From the NCBI RefSeq assembly GCF_016862215.1, contig NZ_BOMN01000086.1:152163-216162 (forward strand): a stretch of 64,000 nt of DNA, read 5' to 3'. Both the position numbers and the translations under genes were made by a program. The stretch comes from Winogradskya humida. GTDB lineage: Bacteria; Actinomycetota; Actinomycetes; Mycobacteriales; Micromonosporaceae. Positions 8,789 through 16,639 of this stretch are shown in pieces. The notes beneath the pieces are model-generated. The model worked only from the letters and a program-made list of their open reading frames with translations. It did not search any database and was not told the DNA's origin. The number at the start of each line of letters is the position of its first letter. Position 1 is the stretch's first letter.

Positions 8789-9411
8789 CCAAACAGTTGC
8801 TGCGTCTCGACACCCTGAACCGACCGGCGTTCCCTCTTACGCTGCTGACGACGTCTGATCACCCACCAGCCACCGAAGACCAGCAGCACGAGCCCGAGCA
8901 GCACCAGAATCGGCAACAGGATCGCGAGCAGCGACAACAGGACGCTGGTGATGTCCTCAGCGGTGCTGGCGACCGGCGCCCCGAACCCGGCGGTGGTGGC
9001 ATTCACCACGGGCCGGGAAGCAGCCTTGACACTGTGCACCCCGAACGCGAGCACCACCCCGGCGGCGATCGGCACCCACTGATGCGACCCGAAGAACGAC
9101 CCCGGATCCGTCACGGTCACGGTCTCGGACGACGACCCGGCCCCGAACGCGAGCCCGCCCGCCGTCGGCCGCACGATGGTCTGCACCACATCATTGATGT
9201 GATCGACCACAGGCACCTTGTCAGCCACCATCTCGACGGCCAGCAGCACCGCCAAAATAGCGATCACCCACCCGTTCGAGAGCCACTGCCACCCGCCGGG
9301 AAGATCAATAGTGTCGGTATAACGAGCCAGCAGACCCATCGTGAGCAGGGGGATGTACGCATTGAGCCCGGCGGATGCCGCCAGGCCGCTACCAGTGAGC
9401 ACTTCGAGCAC
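8785..9411 (-). CDS. DUF4126-type membrane protein
   Basis: This 208-residue integral membrane protein opens with VLTGSGLAASAGLNAYIPLL, the pattern of the DUF4126 family, in which a Gly-Leu-Asn-Ala turn follows the first helix. Further motifs are VEMVADKVPVVDHINDVVQT and a Gly/Ala-rich pair of helices. A last hydrophobic helix (LLAILLPILVLLGLVLLVFG) precedes a basic tail. The family's role is unknown. It heads the four-gene minus operon and is divergent from nucS, with 59 bases between the two starts. Confidence 0.88.
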   Translation of the reverse strand: MLEVLTGSGLAASAGLNAYIPLLTMGLLARYTDTIDLPGGWQWLSNGWVIAILAVLLAVEMVADKVPVVDHINDVVQTIVRPTAGGLAFGAGSSSETVTVTDPGSFFGSHQWVPIAAGVVLAFGVHSVKAASRPVVNATTAGFGAPVASTAEDITSVLLSLLAILLPILVLLGLVLLVFGGWWVIRRRQQRKRERRSVQGVETQQLFG

Positions 9412-9458
9412 ACCACCAGCATGGCACCGCCGCGCTCGCCCGGCCCGGCGACGGAGGC

Positions 9459-9464
9459 TACCCT
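9459..9464 (+). promoter_or_regulatory. Putative -10 element of nucS (leaderless)
   Basis: TACCCT lies six bases before GTG 9471, and no Shine-Dalgarno sequence is present. Confidence 0.5.
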
Positions 9465-9470
9465 CGTGCG

Positions 9471-10130
9471 GTGCGTCTGGTCATCGCGAAATGCTCCGTG
9501 GACTATGTCGGCAAACTCTCCGCCCACCTACCGCCGGCCACCCGCCTGCTCATGGTGAAGGCGGACGGGTCCGTGTCGATTCATGCCGACGATCGGGCCT
9601 ACAAGCCACTCAACTGGATGAGCCCACCCTGCAAGCTGCAGGAGGCCCCCGGGGTGTGGAAGGTCGTCAACAAAGCCGGTGAGGAGCTGCGGATCACCCT
9701 GGAGGAGATCTTCCAGGACACGTCCTATGAGCTCGGGTTCGATCCTGGGCTGGTCAAGGATGGTGTCGAGGCTCATCTGCAGGAGTTGCTCGCCGCCCAC
9801 CCGGAGACTTTCGGCGAGGGGTGGGTGCTGGTCCGGCGCGAGTACATGACGGCTATCGGGCCTGTCGATCTGCTGTGCCGTGATGCTTCGGGAGCCGCTG
9901 TCGCCGTGGAGATCAAGCGGCGGGGGGAGATCGACGGGGTTGAGCAGCTCACCCGGTATCTCGAGCTGATGAACCGTGATCCGCTGCTTTATCCGGTTAC
10001 CGGGATTTTCGCCGCTCAGGAGATCAAGCCGCAGGCCCGGGTGCTGGCCACCGACCGTGGCATTCGGTGCGTCGTCGTCGATTACGACAAGCTGCGCGGG
10101 ATGGACCGGAACGAGCTCACCCTGTTCTGA
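9471..10130 (+). CDS. nucS: Mismatch-specific endonuclease NucS (EndoMS)
   Basis: NucS cleaves both strands at mismatches and replaces MutS/MutL in most Actinobacteria. The 219 residues comprise an N-terminal DNA-binding/dimerisation half starting MRLVIAKCSVDYVG, then the nuclease half. The nuclease half has the RecB-like catalytic set GPVDLLCRD (Asp) and AVEIKRRG (Glu-x-Lys), followed by EQLTRYLE. The C-terminus ELTLF fits the beta-clamp-binding tail of this family. The start is GTG 9471 with a TANNNT box six bases upstream, so the transcript is probably leaderless. The start assignment matches homologues that begin MRLVIA. Confidence 0.96.
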   Translation: MRLVIAKCSVDYVGKLSAHLPPATRLLMVKADGSVSIHADDRAYKPLNWMSPPCKLQEAPGVWKVVNKAGEELRITLEEIFQDTSYELGFDPGLVKDGVEAHLQELLAAHPETFGEGWVLVRREYMTAIGPVDLLCRDASGAAVAVEIKRRGEIDGVEQLTRYLELMNRDPLLYPVTGIFAAQEIKPQARVLATDRGIRCVVVDYDKLRGMDRNELTLF

Positions 10131-10245
10131 CGGTGGTGACGAACGTTGGGATGTGCTGCTCGCTGCGATGGCAGAGCATCTCGCTGCCCTTCTTGACCTT
10201 GGGCCGCCGGAGTGGACTCGCCCGAGAGTGTTGTCTACGCCTTGA
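10131..10245 (+). pseudogene. Fragment of a decayed gene after nucS
   Basis: The frame closing at TGA 10243-10245 reads RWDVLLAAMAEHLAALLDL followed by PPEWTRP. It resembles the C-terminal stretch WDALLAGLAEHLA...LPPPEW that I recall from actinobacterial HTH or DUF proteins. There is no start codon or N-terminal part, as nucS ends directly in front. I read it as a 3' remnant; the recalled resemblance is not verified. Confidence 0.35.
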
Positions 10246-10490
10246 GGGCTATTCACAGGTCGTCGGCTTCCTGATTCTACTGTGGATTCCTAGGCCTTCA
10301 CTGAATAAGCCTCCCTGTCTCTGCAGTTCGGAGCACCGTCACAGTGTGACAATGGTCGTCCTCCGCCCGCCACCATTTCCCAACCTATTAATACTCACCA
10401 TCTGCCATTCACGCCCCTATGATCTGTCTCAACCCTACAATGGCACGCCTACCCCTTCCGATCATGTGACTCCCTGAGAAGCATTAAGGG
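10246..10490. other. Intergenic, lower-GC stretch
   Basis: No gene is supported here. Base composition drops over about 10370-10450 (runs such as CCTATTAATACTCACC), unlike the flanking genes. It may contain the promoter of the weak gene at 10491, but no clear -35/-10 pair stands out. Confidence 0.4.
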
Positions 10491-11045
10491 ATGGAATGCG
10501 CGCAGCTGGAAATTTTCACGGCGGTCGAATTGGCATGGCTACGTGATCCCACGCGGCGCCGGAACTACTCCGCGGCAACCGAAGTGTTCCGCCGTGAGCA
10601 CCGGGTCCGGCGCGCGTTCGGGAAAGCCTTGGGCCATACCGCCCGGCTGCGACGCGACTCCCCCGAGGCGCGGACACCGGACGGCAACCTCAGGTGGATC
10701 GAGGCAGCTCGTGCTTTGTTCCGGGCAGCGAACACCACGCAGGCCGACGCTGACGCCGACGCCGAGCGTGACCGCAGGCGTGCCGCCGGTGACCTGTTCG
10801 ACTGGACCCGTTTCATCAACCGCTGGCAGGTGAAGTACGCAGCCGCCTGCTTGCCCCCAACACCTGACCCGCTCGGGGGCCACCCCGATGACGCCACGCG
10901 TTCACATAAGAGAATCTTCTTCGAGCCTCGCGCACAATGGCCGAAATCGTCATCGACGGCTATCGGTGAGCCGTGTATTCAGGGAGGAATGTTCAGGACG
11001 GGGAGATCAGGCCGTCCACCTGCGGCGATCTGCAGCTCAAGGTAG
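10491..11045 (+). CDS. Hypothetical protein, weakly supported
   Basis: The frame starts at ATG 10491 and runs 184 codons. The first 130 residues look protein-like: a Leu/Arg-rich helical start (ELAWLRDPTRRRNYSAATEV), then WIEAARALFRAA, an acidic ADADADAERDRRRAAGD patch and FDWTRFINRWQVKYAAA. The last 40 residues look like read-through sequence. No domain, signal peptide or partner gene is recognised, and the upstream region lacks a convincing ribosome binding site (AAGGG abuts the ATG). It lies in the least gene-dense part of the window beside a decayed fragment, so it may itself be a remnant. Confidence 0.4.
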   Translation: MECAQLEIFTAVELAWLRDPTRRRNYSAATEVFRREHRVRRAFGKALGHTARLRRDSPEARTPDGNLRWIEAARALFRAANTTQADADADAERDRRRAAGDLFDWTRFINRWQVKYAAACLPPTPDPLGGHPDDATRSHKRIFFEPRAQWPKSSSTAIGEPCIQGGMFRTGRSGRPPAAICSSR

Positions 11046-11484
11046 GTCCTGAGTAACCCTCCTTGGTTTCCGTCGTCGTTGCGGTCCAAGCAGATGGAGG
11101 CCTTGGTTACCGCGCCGGCGGCTTTTTGGAAGCATGGCGTTTATCTGTCCGCGCGGGATTTGGAAGCGGCGTAGGTCGGTGGGTTAACCCCGGGGTGGGG
11201 GTGCGTGCGGGTTGGACCCTTTGGGGGAGGGGTGGTTGCACGCGGCTGCTGGGTTGCTGGCCTCGCTTCGCTCGGGGGCACTGCGCCCAAGGGCGTGCCG
11301 GTGCCGAGGACACCGAAAATGACCACGGCAAAGGGCGCCTAGTCATTTTCGGCGCCCTCGGCACCGGCGGGGCGCAGTGCGACTTACGTTGCGCTACCAC
11401 CATGTTTTTGGGCGCTTCCACCTGCGGTGAGGTCAGGCCGTTATCAGGTGGGGGGCCGTTGGGTGGGGGCTTCAACCTGAGGGG
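11046..11484. other. Non-coding stretch between convergent genes
   Basis: About 440 bases with no credible gene on either strand; open frames here are Pro/Gly-rich shadows. The main content is a long imperfect inverted repeat at 11278-11380. Confidence 0.5.
11278..11380. repeat. 103-bp imperfect inverted repeat
   Basis: Inner arms 11297-11323 and 11342-11368 match at 25 of 27 bases around an 18-base loop. Outer arms 11278-11287 (GCACTGCGCC) and 11371-11380 match perfectly. It lies between convergent genes, so it could be a bidirectional terminator, but it lacks T-runs and is unusually long. A dispersed palindromic repeat is an alternative. Confidence 0.75.
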
Positions 11485-12282
11485 TCAGTCCGTCAGGGGT
11501 TTGGGGACGGGGACGTTGTTGAAGGCTGCGACTGTTTTGTTGGCGTAGGCGTTCATGTCGCCGGATTCCATCGGGCCGTCCCAGTCCTCGGGGAGGGGGA
11601 CTGTGACCTCGGGCGCCACGCGCTGAACGATTTTGTCGAGGACCTTTTCGGCGTCGCCTACCCAGAGGTGTTTGGCGCCCGGCATGGGGATGACCTCGGC
11701 GTGGGGGATGGCGGCGAATCTTTCCGTGGCTTCTGCCGGGCGGAGGTAGTCGTCGAATTCGGGGATCAGAGCCGTGAGCGGTTTTCCGTCCGCAGCCCAG
11801 GCCTTCAGGTGTTCGGGAGATGAGAAGCGCAGGGGCGGGGACAGGAGAATGGCGCCTGTGACGGTGGGGTCTAGGCCGTGCATGAGGGTTAGGTCGGTGC
11901 CGAAGGACCAGCCTAGGAGCCAGATGTTGGGGAGGTCGGCGAACTCGGCGTATTCGATGGCGGCGGCTACGTCGTAGCGTTCGCCGTTCGCGGCGTCGAA
12001 GGCGCCTTCGCTGGTGCCTCGGACGCTGGTGGTGCCTCGGGTGTTGAAGCGGAGGACTGCCACGGCGGCCAGGGCGGGGAGGCGCCAGGCGGCCTTGCGG
12101 AAGATGTGGCTGTCCATCATGCCGCCGTGGGTGGGCAGGGGGTGGAGGCAGACCAGGGTTGCCACCGGGGGGCGGTCGAGGGGGACCGCGAGCTCGCCGA
12201 CCAGGGTCAGGCCGTCGGCGGTGTGCAGCGTGATGTCTGTCCGCTTGGCGGGCAGGATGGAGTTCGCGCGGATGGAAGCCAC
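11485..12282 (-). CDS. Alpha/beta-hydrolase family protein
   Basis: This 265-residue protein has the alpha/beta-hydrolase core: VATLVCLHPLPTHGG (oxyanion strand), VLRFNTRGTTSV, the nucleophile elbow GWSFGTD at about residue 130, an acid in the LIPEFDDYLRP region and GAKHLWVGD, which holds the catalytic His. The DITLHTADGLTLVGELAVP start is typical of dienelactone-hydrolase-like esterases acting on small esters. No signal peptide is present, so it is cytosolic. The substrate is unknown. It is a single-gene unit on the minus strand. Confidence 0.88.
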   Translation of the reverse strand: MASIRANSILPAKRTDITLHTADGLTLVGELAVPLDRPPVATLVCLHPLPTHGGMMDSHIFRKAAWRLPALAAVAVLRFNTRGTTSVRGTSEGAFDAANGERYDVAAAIEYAEFADLPNIWLLGWSFGTDLTLMHGLDPTVTGAILLSPPLRFSSPEHLKAWAADGKPLTALIPEFDDYLRPAEATERFAAIPHAEVIPMPGAKHLWVGDAEKVLDKIVQRVAPEVTVPLPEDWDGPMESGDMNAYANKTVAAFNNVPVPKPLTD

Positions 12283-12309
12283 CCGACCATCCTTACCCGC
12301 GGGAAGCCG

Positions 12310-12648
12310 CTAGCCGTAGCGGGGGGCGTTTCTCGAGCGTTCCACGGTGGGGGCGCGGCGGTCGCGGGCGCGCCAGCAGCCGGTGTGCCAGTGGCGGCGG
12401 TCGGATTCGTCGCCGCGGTCGTCGGCGGGCCAGGCGACGATGTGGGCGACGCCGGGGCGGATCTCCTGCATGCAGCCGGGGCAGCGGTAGGTCTTCGTCG
12501 CCGCGCCGCCGAAGATGGAGCGGACCATCCAGTCGCCGTCCTGGTATTGCTGGACGCCGCCGATGCCCCGGCGGACGTTGTCGTCCTCGGGGTCGGCGGG
12601 GGCCGCCGGTCGCTGTGACGACTTGGGGCGGTTGCGGCGGGGGCTCAC
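12310..12648 (-). CDS. Small CxxC protein (zinc-ribbon-like), actinobacterial hypothetical
   Basis: This protein of about 112 residues starts from GTG 12648 (a TTG three codons upstream is an alternative). A Pro/Arg-rich N-terminus leads to an ordered domain with YRCPGCMQEI near residue 60 and HWHTGCW near 92. The CxxC plus HxxxC pattern would suit one structural zinc. An acidic linker (PADPEDDNVRRGIGG) precedes it. Small proteins with this Cys/His layout are common hypotheticals in high-GC actinomycetes. The gene is divergent from the aldehyde dehydrogenase. The role is unknown. Confidence 0.75.
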   Translation of the reverse strand: MSPRRNRPKSSQRPAAPADPEDDNVRRGIGGVQQYQDGDWMVRSIFGGAATKTYRCPGCMQEIRPGVAHIVAWPADDRGDESDRRHWHTGCWRARDRRAPTVERSRNAPRYG

Positions 12649-12692
12649 AACAATCAAGCGTACGTGTGAGGTGCGTCATGCCGAATGCGACT

Positions 12693-12698
12693 TAGACT
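12693..12698 (+). promoter_or_regulatory. Putative -10 element of the aldehyde dehydrogenase gene (leaderless)
   Basis: TAGACT lies seven bases before ATG 12706, with no ribosome binding site in between. Confidence 0.5.
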
Positions 12699-12705
12699 CA
12701 CGTTC

Positions 12706-14199
12706 ATGACCGATACGCGTACGCCCGGAGTGCCCGCGATCGAAAACGGGGTGCTCATCTCCACGAGTCCCGCGACCGGTGACGAGGCGGGACGCGTACC
12801 CGTGTCTGATGAGAAAGCCGTGGTCGCGGCCGTGGATCGCGGCAGGGAGGCCGGCGTCTGGTGGGCCGCGCTGGGTTTTGACGGGCGTCGCACCCGGTTG
12901 TTGCAGTGGCGGGCGGTGATGGCCGAGCGGATCGAGGAGCTCGGCGAGCTGACCCATGTCGAGACCGGGAAGCCGGTGGCCGACGCCGTTGTCGAGGCGC
13001 TGGCGGCGATCGAGCACATCGACTGGGCCGCCCGGAACGCGAAGCGCGTGCTCGGCCCGCGCAAGGTCCGGTCCCGGCTGGTGGTCGCGGAGCATTCCGC
13101 TCACCTGGAGTATCAGCCGTACGGTGTGGTCGGGATCATCGGGCCGTGGAATTATCCGATCCTGACGCCGCTGGGTCCCGCCTCGGGCGCCCTGGCCGCG
13201 GGAAACGCCGTGGTCCTGAAGCCGAGCGAGTACACGCCGGTGGTCGGGCAGTGGCTGGCTGACACGTTCGCCGAGGTCGTCCCGGAGCACCCGGTCCTCC
13301 AGGTCGTGCACGGGCTGGGCGACGTCGGGGCAGCGCTCTGCCGCTCGGGGATCGGCAAGCTGGCCTTCACCGGGTCGACCGCGACGGCGAAGAAGGTCAT
13401 GGCGGCCTGCGCCGAAAACCTCGTCCCGGTGATCATCGAGGCCGGCGGCAAGGACGCGATGATCGTGGATGCCGACGCGGACGTGCAGGCCGCAGCCGAG
13501 GCCGCCGTCTGGGGCGCGATGACCAACGCCGGGCAGACCTGCATCGGCATCGAGCGGGTGTACGCCGTGGCGCCGGTCTACGACGAGTTCGTGGCCGCCG
13601 TGGTCGCCAAGGCGAGCAAGCTGAAGTTGGGCGAGGACATCGGCCCGATGACCATGCCCGGGCAGCTCGACGTGGTCCGGCGGCACATCGACGACGCCCT
13701 GGCCAGTGGGGGCCGGGCCGTGCTCGGCGGCGCGGACGCGGTGCAGGCGCCGAGCGTCGCGCCGACCGTGCTGGTCGACGTGCCCGAGGGGTCGGCGGCG
13801 ATCCAGGAGGAGACGTTCGGGCCCACGCTGACCATCTCCAAGGTTGTCGACGCGGACGAGGCGCTCGCGAAGGCCAACGCGCTGCCGTACGGCCTGGGCG
13901 GAGCCGTCTTCGGGAAGAAGAACGCCGTCCGGATCGCGCGGCGGATGCGCTCCGGCATGGTCTCGGTGAACTCCGCGATGGCCTTCGTCGGCATGGCCAC
14001 CCTGCCGTTCGGCGGCGTGGGCGACTCCGGGTTCGGCCGCATCCACGGCGAGGACGGGCTGCGCGAGTTCGGCGTCGCCAAGTCGATCACTGTGCGTCGC
14101 GGGCCCTCGCTGCTGCCGGCGATGACGTTCGAACGCACTCCCGCGCAGGTCCAGCGGATCGTCAAAACGCTCAAGCTGCTGTACGCCCGTCGCCCCTGA
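12706..14199 (+). CDS. Aldehyde dehydrogenase (succinic-semialdehyde type)
   Basis: This 497-residue NAD(P)-dependent aldehyde dehydrogenase oxidises an aldehyde to the acid. It shows the NAD-binding PWNYPILTPLGP region, the GSTATAKKVM loop, the general base in VIIEAGGKDAMIV near residue 245 and the catalytic Cys in NAGQTCIGIERVY near 279. The C-terminal PFGGVGDSGFGRIHG is complete. A C-terminal extension (FERTPAQVQRIVKTLKLLY) is typical of actinobacterial succinate-semialdehyde dehydrogenase relatives. The precise substrate cannot be read from the sequence. ATG 12706 is chosen for its promoter spacing. The ABC ATPase gene follows after 24 bases but has its own promoter-like box. Confidence 0.93.
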   Translation: MTDTRTPGVPAIENGVLISTSPATGDEAGRVPVSDEKAVVAAVDRGREAGVWWAALGFDGRRTRLLQWRAVMAERIEELGELTHVETGKPVADAVVEALAAIEHIDWAARNAKRVLGPRKVRSRLVVAEHSAHLEYQPYGVVGIIGPWNYPILTPLGPASGALAAGNAVVLKPSEYTPVVGQWLADTFAEVVPEHPVLQVVHGLGDVGAALCRSGIGKLAFTGSTATAKKVMAACAENLVPVIIEAGGKDAMIVDADADVQAAAEAAVWGAMTNAGQTCIGIERVYAVAPVYDEFVAAVVAKASKLKLGEDIGPMTMPGQLDVVRRHIDDALASGGRAVLGGADAVQAPSVAPTVLVDVPEGSAAIQEETFGPTLTISKVVDADEALAKANALPYGLGGAVFGKKNAVRIARRMRSGMVSVNSAMAFVGMATLPFGGVGDSGFGRIHGEDGLREFGVAKSITVRRGPSLLPAMTFERTPAQVQRIVKTLKLLYARRP

Positions 14200-14211
14200 C
14201 AGCGCACCTGT

Positions 14212-14217
14212 TAGCGT
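14212..14217 (+). promoter_or_regulatory. Putative -10 element of the ABC ATPase gene (leaderless)
   Basis: TAGCGT lies six bases before GTG 14224, with no Shine-Dalgarno sequence. Confidence 0.45.
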
Positions 14218-14223
14218 CGCACG

Positions 14224-14868
14224 GTGCAACGTTCCGCGATCTCTGTACGCGGCCTGTCGGTGAGCTACGGCTCCACCCCGGTCCTGGTGGACGTCGACCT
14301 GACCGTTGCCGAGGGTGCGGGCGTCTGCATCACCGGCGAGAACGGCATCGGCAAGTCCACGCTCCTGCGCTGCATCTCGAGCCTGCAGAGCCCGGACGCC
14401 GGCGAGATCGAGGTGTTCGGCGGCCCGCCCGGCTCCACTCCGGAGTTCTGGCGGGCGGTCGCGACCACGGTCGAGCCCCCCACGTGGTACCCGGGCCTGA
14501 CCGCCCGCGAGCACGCCGAGCTGGTCTGCCGCGCGCACGGCGTCGACGCCGAGGAGTCCGGCGTCGACGAGGCCCTCGAACGCTTCGGCCTCGCCTCGCA
14601 CGCCGACGCGATCCCGCCGTCGCTGTCATCGGGCCAGAAACAGCGCCTCACGCTCGCCCTGATCCTGCTGCGCCCGAGCAAGCTGCTCATCCTCGACGAA
14701 CCCGAGCAGCGCCTCGACCCCGACGGCCGGGCCACGGTCGCCGCGATGATCGCCGAATACCTCGCCGGCGGCGGCAGCGTCCTCATGGCCAGCCACGACG
14801 ACGTCTTCAGCTCGGCCGCGGGTATGTCGCCGATCAGCATGACCGACCTCCACCCCGTCCAGGCATGA
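14224..14868 (+). CDS. ABC transporter ATP-binding protein
   Basis: This 214-residue ABC ATPase has Walker A GENGIGKST near residue 40, a signature LSSGQKQRL near 138 and Walker B LLILDEPEQRLD near 158, followed by the H-loop ASHDD. The core is complete but short, typical of exporters with a separate permease. The predicted membrane partner begins at 15131. The two genes are separated by three 89-bp repeats, and the stop codon lies inside the first repeat. The transported substrate is unknown. Confidence 0.92.
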   Translation: MQRSAISVRGLSVSYGSTPVLVDVDLTVAEGAGVCITGENGIGKSTLLRCISSLQSPDAGEIEVFGGPPGSTPEFWRAVATTVEPPTWYPGLTAREHAELVCRAHGVDAEESGVDEALERFGLASHADAIPPSLSSGQKQRLTLALILLRPSKLLILDEPEQRLDPDGRATVAAMIAEYLAGGGSVLMASHDDVFSSAAGMSPISMTDLHPVQA

Positions 14869-15128
14869 TCGCCTGCACCGAGCGTCGCCTGCCGGCGGCA
14901 GGCGATGGCCCGCAGCGGCGAGGGCCAGAAGAGCATGCAAAAGGTGGCGCAGCATGATCGCCTGCACCGAGCCACGCCTGGCGTTGGTGGGCGACGGCCC
15001 GCAGCGGCGAGGGCCAGAAGAGCATGCAAAAGGTGGCGCAGCATGATCGCCTGCACCGAGCGTCGCCTGCCGGCGGCAGGCGACTCCCCGCAGCGGCGAG
15101 GCCAGAAGAGCATGCCGAAGGTGGCGCA
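14863..15128. repeat. Three tandem 89-bp repeats between ABC ATPase and permease genes
   Basis: Units span 14863-14951, 14952-15040 and 15041-15128 (the last lacks one base). Units 1 and 3 contain a hairpin with 10-base arms (GTCGCCTGCC) in unit 3 and nine in unit 1; unit 2 has a diverged version. Every unit ends AAGGTGGCGCAGCATGA, a Shine-Dalgarno-like stretch plus ATG. The final copy supplies the start of the downstream gene, and the first overlaps the stop of the upstream gene. Units 1 and 2 thereby present ATG starts to short reading frames of about 30 codons. Confidence 0.92.
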
Positions 15129-15130
15129 GC

Positions 15131-16633
15131 ATGACTGAGGCGGCAGTCAGCGTCACCGAGGTACGTGGCTGGGTGCGCAAGCGGCAGGCGGCGCACAAGG
15201 AGCGGGGCGAGACGCTCGGCAACTTCTACTTCGCGCTGCTCTTCATCGCGATCGTCGGCGGCATGCTGCACCGGCAGCTGGCTGTCGTCTTCTGGCCGTC
15301 GGTGCCGAACGCCTCCCAGCTCGCCGGGGTGTCGATCATCGTCGCGCTGATCGGCGGCCTCTACATCGCGCTGCGCCGGCTCGGTCCGCTGGCGCTGAGC
15401 CGCCCGGCCTCGTCGTGGCTGCTCATGGCCCCGGTCAGCCGCCGCGTCCTGCTGCTGCCCTCACTCGGCGCGGCGATGGCGATCGCCGCGATGACCGGCG
15501 CGCTCGGTGCCCTGGCGATCATGGGTCACGTCCTCGCGCGCCCGCTGGCCGAGCAGGTGGTGGCGTTGCCGCTGCTGGGGGCGCTGGCCGCGAACGTACT
15601 GCTCCTGATCGCGCTCGCCGCGCAGGCGGACCGCTGGTGGTCGGGCCTGTCGGACACCATCGCGTACCTGCTGCTCGCGGCCGGTCTGGCCGGGCTGGTC
15701 GTCGACTCGGCCGTGCACGCGCCGCGCGCGCCCGCCGGGTGGCCCCCGGCCGGGTCGGTGCTCCCGGTGGTGGGTGCCCTCGCGCTGATCGTGCTCATTT
15801 TCTTCGCCCTTGCCGTACGCACCCTGGGCCGCACTCCCAACGATCGCATCCTGGAAGCAGCCAAAACCGCGGGTACGCTCGCCGACTCGGCATTCGGGGT
15901 CGAGCCGTCCTTCGTCACGGACATGCTCGAACGGCGTTACTGGGCGCGGCGGAAGCTTCGGTCGATGCGGTTGTGGCGGCGGGTGCCCGTACTCACCGCT
16001 CAAGATCTGTTGCTCCTGCGCCGGCGGCCGCGCCGGTTGCTCTGGCTGGCCGGTGGCGCCGCGCTGCCGTCGCTGTTCGTGTCCGCGCCCGGGTGGGTGC
16101 TGGCGATCGCGGTGGTGCTCGGCGGCCTGTTCGCCGGCGGCGTGACCACGAGCAACGTACGCACCGACACCGGCAACCCGTGGATGCTGCGGATGCTCGG
16201 CATCAGCTCCCGTGACTCGGTGCTGCAGCGCTGCTACGTCCCGGTCGCGCTGGCCACCATCTGGTACACCGCCGCGCTGTCACTGCTTCAGATCCTCGGC
16301 GAGCTCCCCGCCGGACCGTGGTGGGCGCTGGGGATCGTGCTGGGACCGGTCGGCGGGGTCGCGGCGGTGCGCAAGGCCCGCACAGGCTTCGTCAACAACT
16401 CCATCCTGCCGTTCGACACCCCGATGGGCTCGTTCTCGCCCGGCCCGCTGATCGCCTCGCTGGCCGGGGTCGACGTGCTGCTCCTCGGCGTACCGACGAT
16501 CGTGCTGATCGCCCTGGGCAACCCGCTGGACCTGACCGGAGTGATCATCCAGGCGACGCTCTCGGTACTCGCCGTCCGCGCCTACCTGGCCGGAACCACC
16601 GCGAAGGACCGCGTCGAGCTCAGCACGCACTGA
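15131..16633 (+). CDS. Multi-pass membrane protein, ABC permease partner (DUF6297-like)
   Basis: This 500-residue integral membrane protein has a basic cytoplasmic N-terminus (RGWVRKRQAAHKERGE) and about ten hydrophobic helices in two halves. They are split by a cytoplasmic loop of about 80 residues (DRILEAAKTAGTLADSAFG to QDLLLLRRRPRR). The arrangement and adjacency to an ABC ATPase fit an exporter permease. The family name is from memory and not confirmed. The ATG is positioned after a GAAGGTGG sequence that belongs to the third 89-bp repeat, so repeat number could affect its expression. Confidence 0.85.
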   Translation: MTEAAVSVTEVRGWVRKRQAAHKERGETLGNFYFALLFIAIVGGMLHRQLAVVFWPSVPNASQLAGVSIIVALIGGLYIALRRLGPLALSRPASSWLLMAPVSRRVLLLPSLGAAMAIAAMTGALGALAIMGHVLARPLAEQVVALPLLGALAANVLLLIALAAQADRWWSGLSDTIAYLLLAAGLAGLVVDSAVHAPRAPAGWPPAGSVLPVVGALALIVLIFFALAVRTLGRTPNDRILEAAKTAGTLADSAFGVEPSFVTDMLERRYWARRKLRSMRLWRRVPVLTAQDLLLLRRRPRRLLWLAGGAALPSLFVSAPGWVLAIAVVLGGLFAGGVTTSNVRTDTGNPWMLRMLGISSRDSVLQRCYVPVALATIWYTAALSLLQILGELPAGPWWALGIVLGPVGGVAAVRKARTGFVNNSILPFDTPMGSFSPGPLIASLAGVDVLLLGVPTIVLIALGNPLDLTGVIIQATLSVLAVRAYLAGTTAKDRVELSTH

Positions 16634-16639
16634 CCGCCG

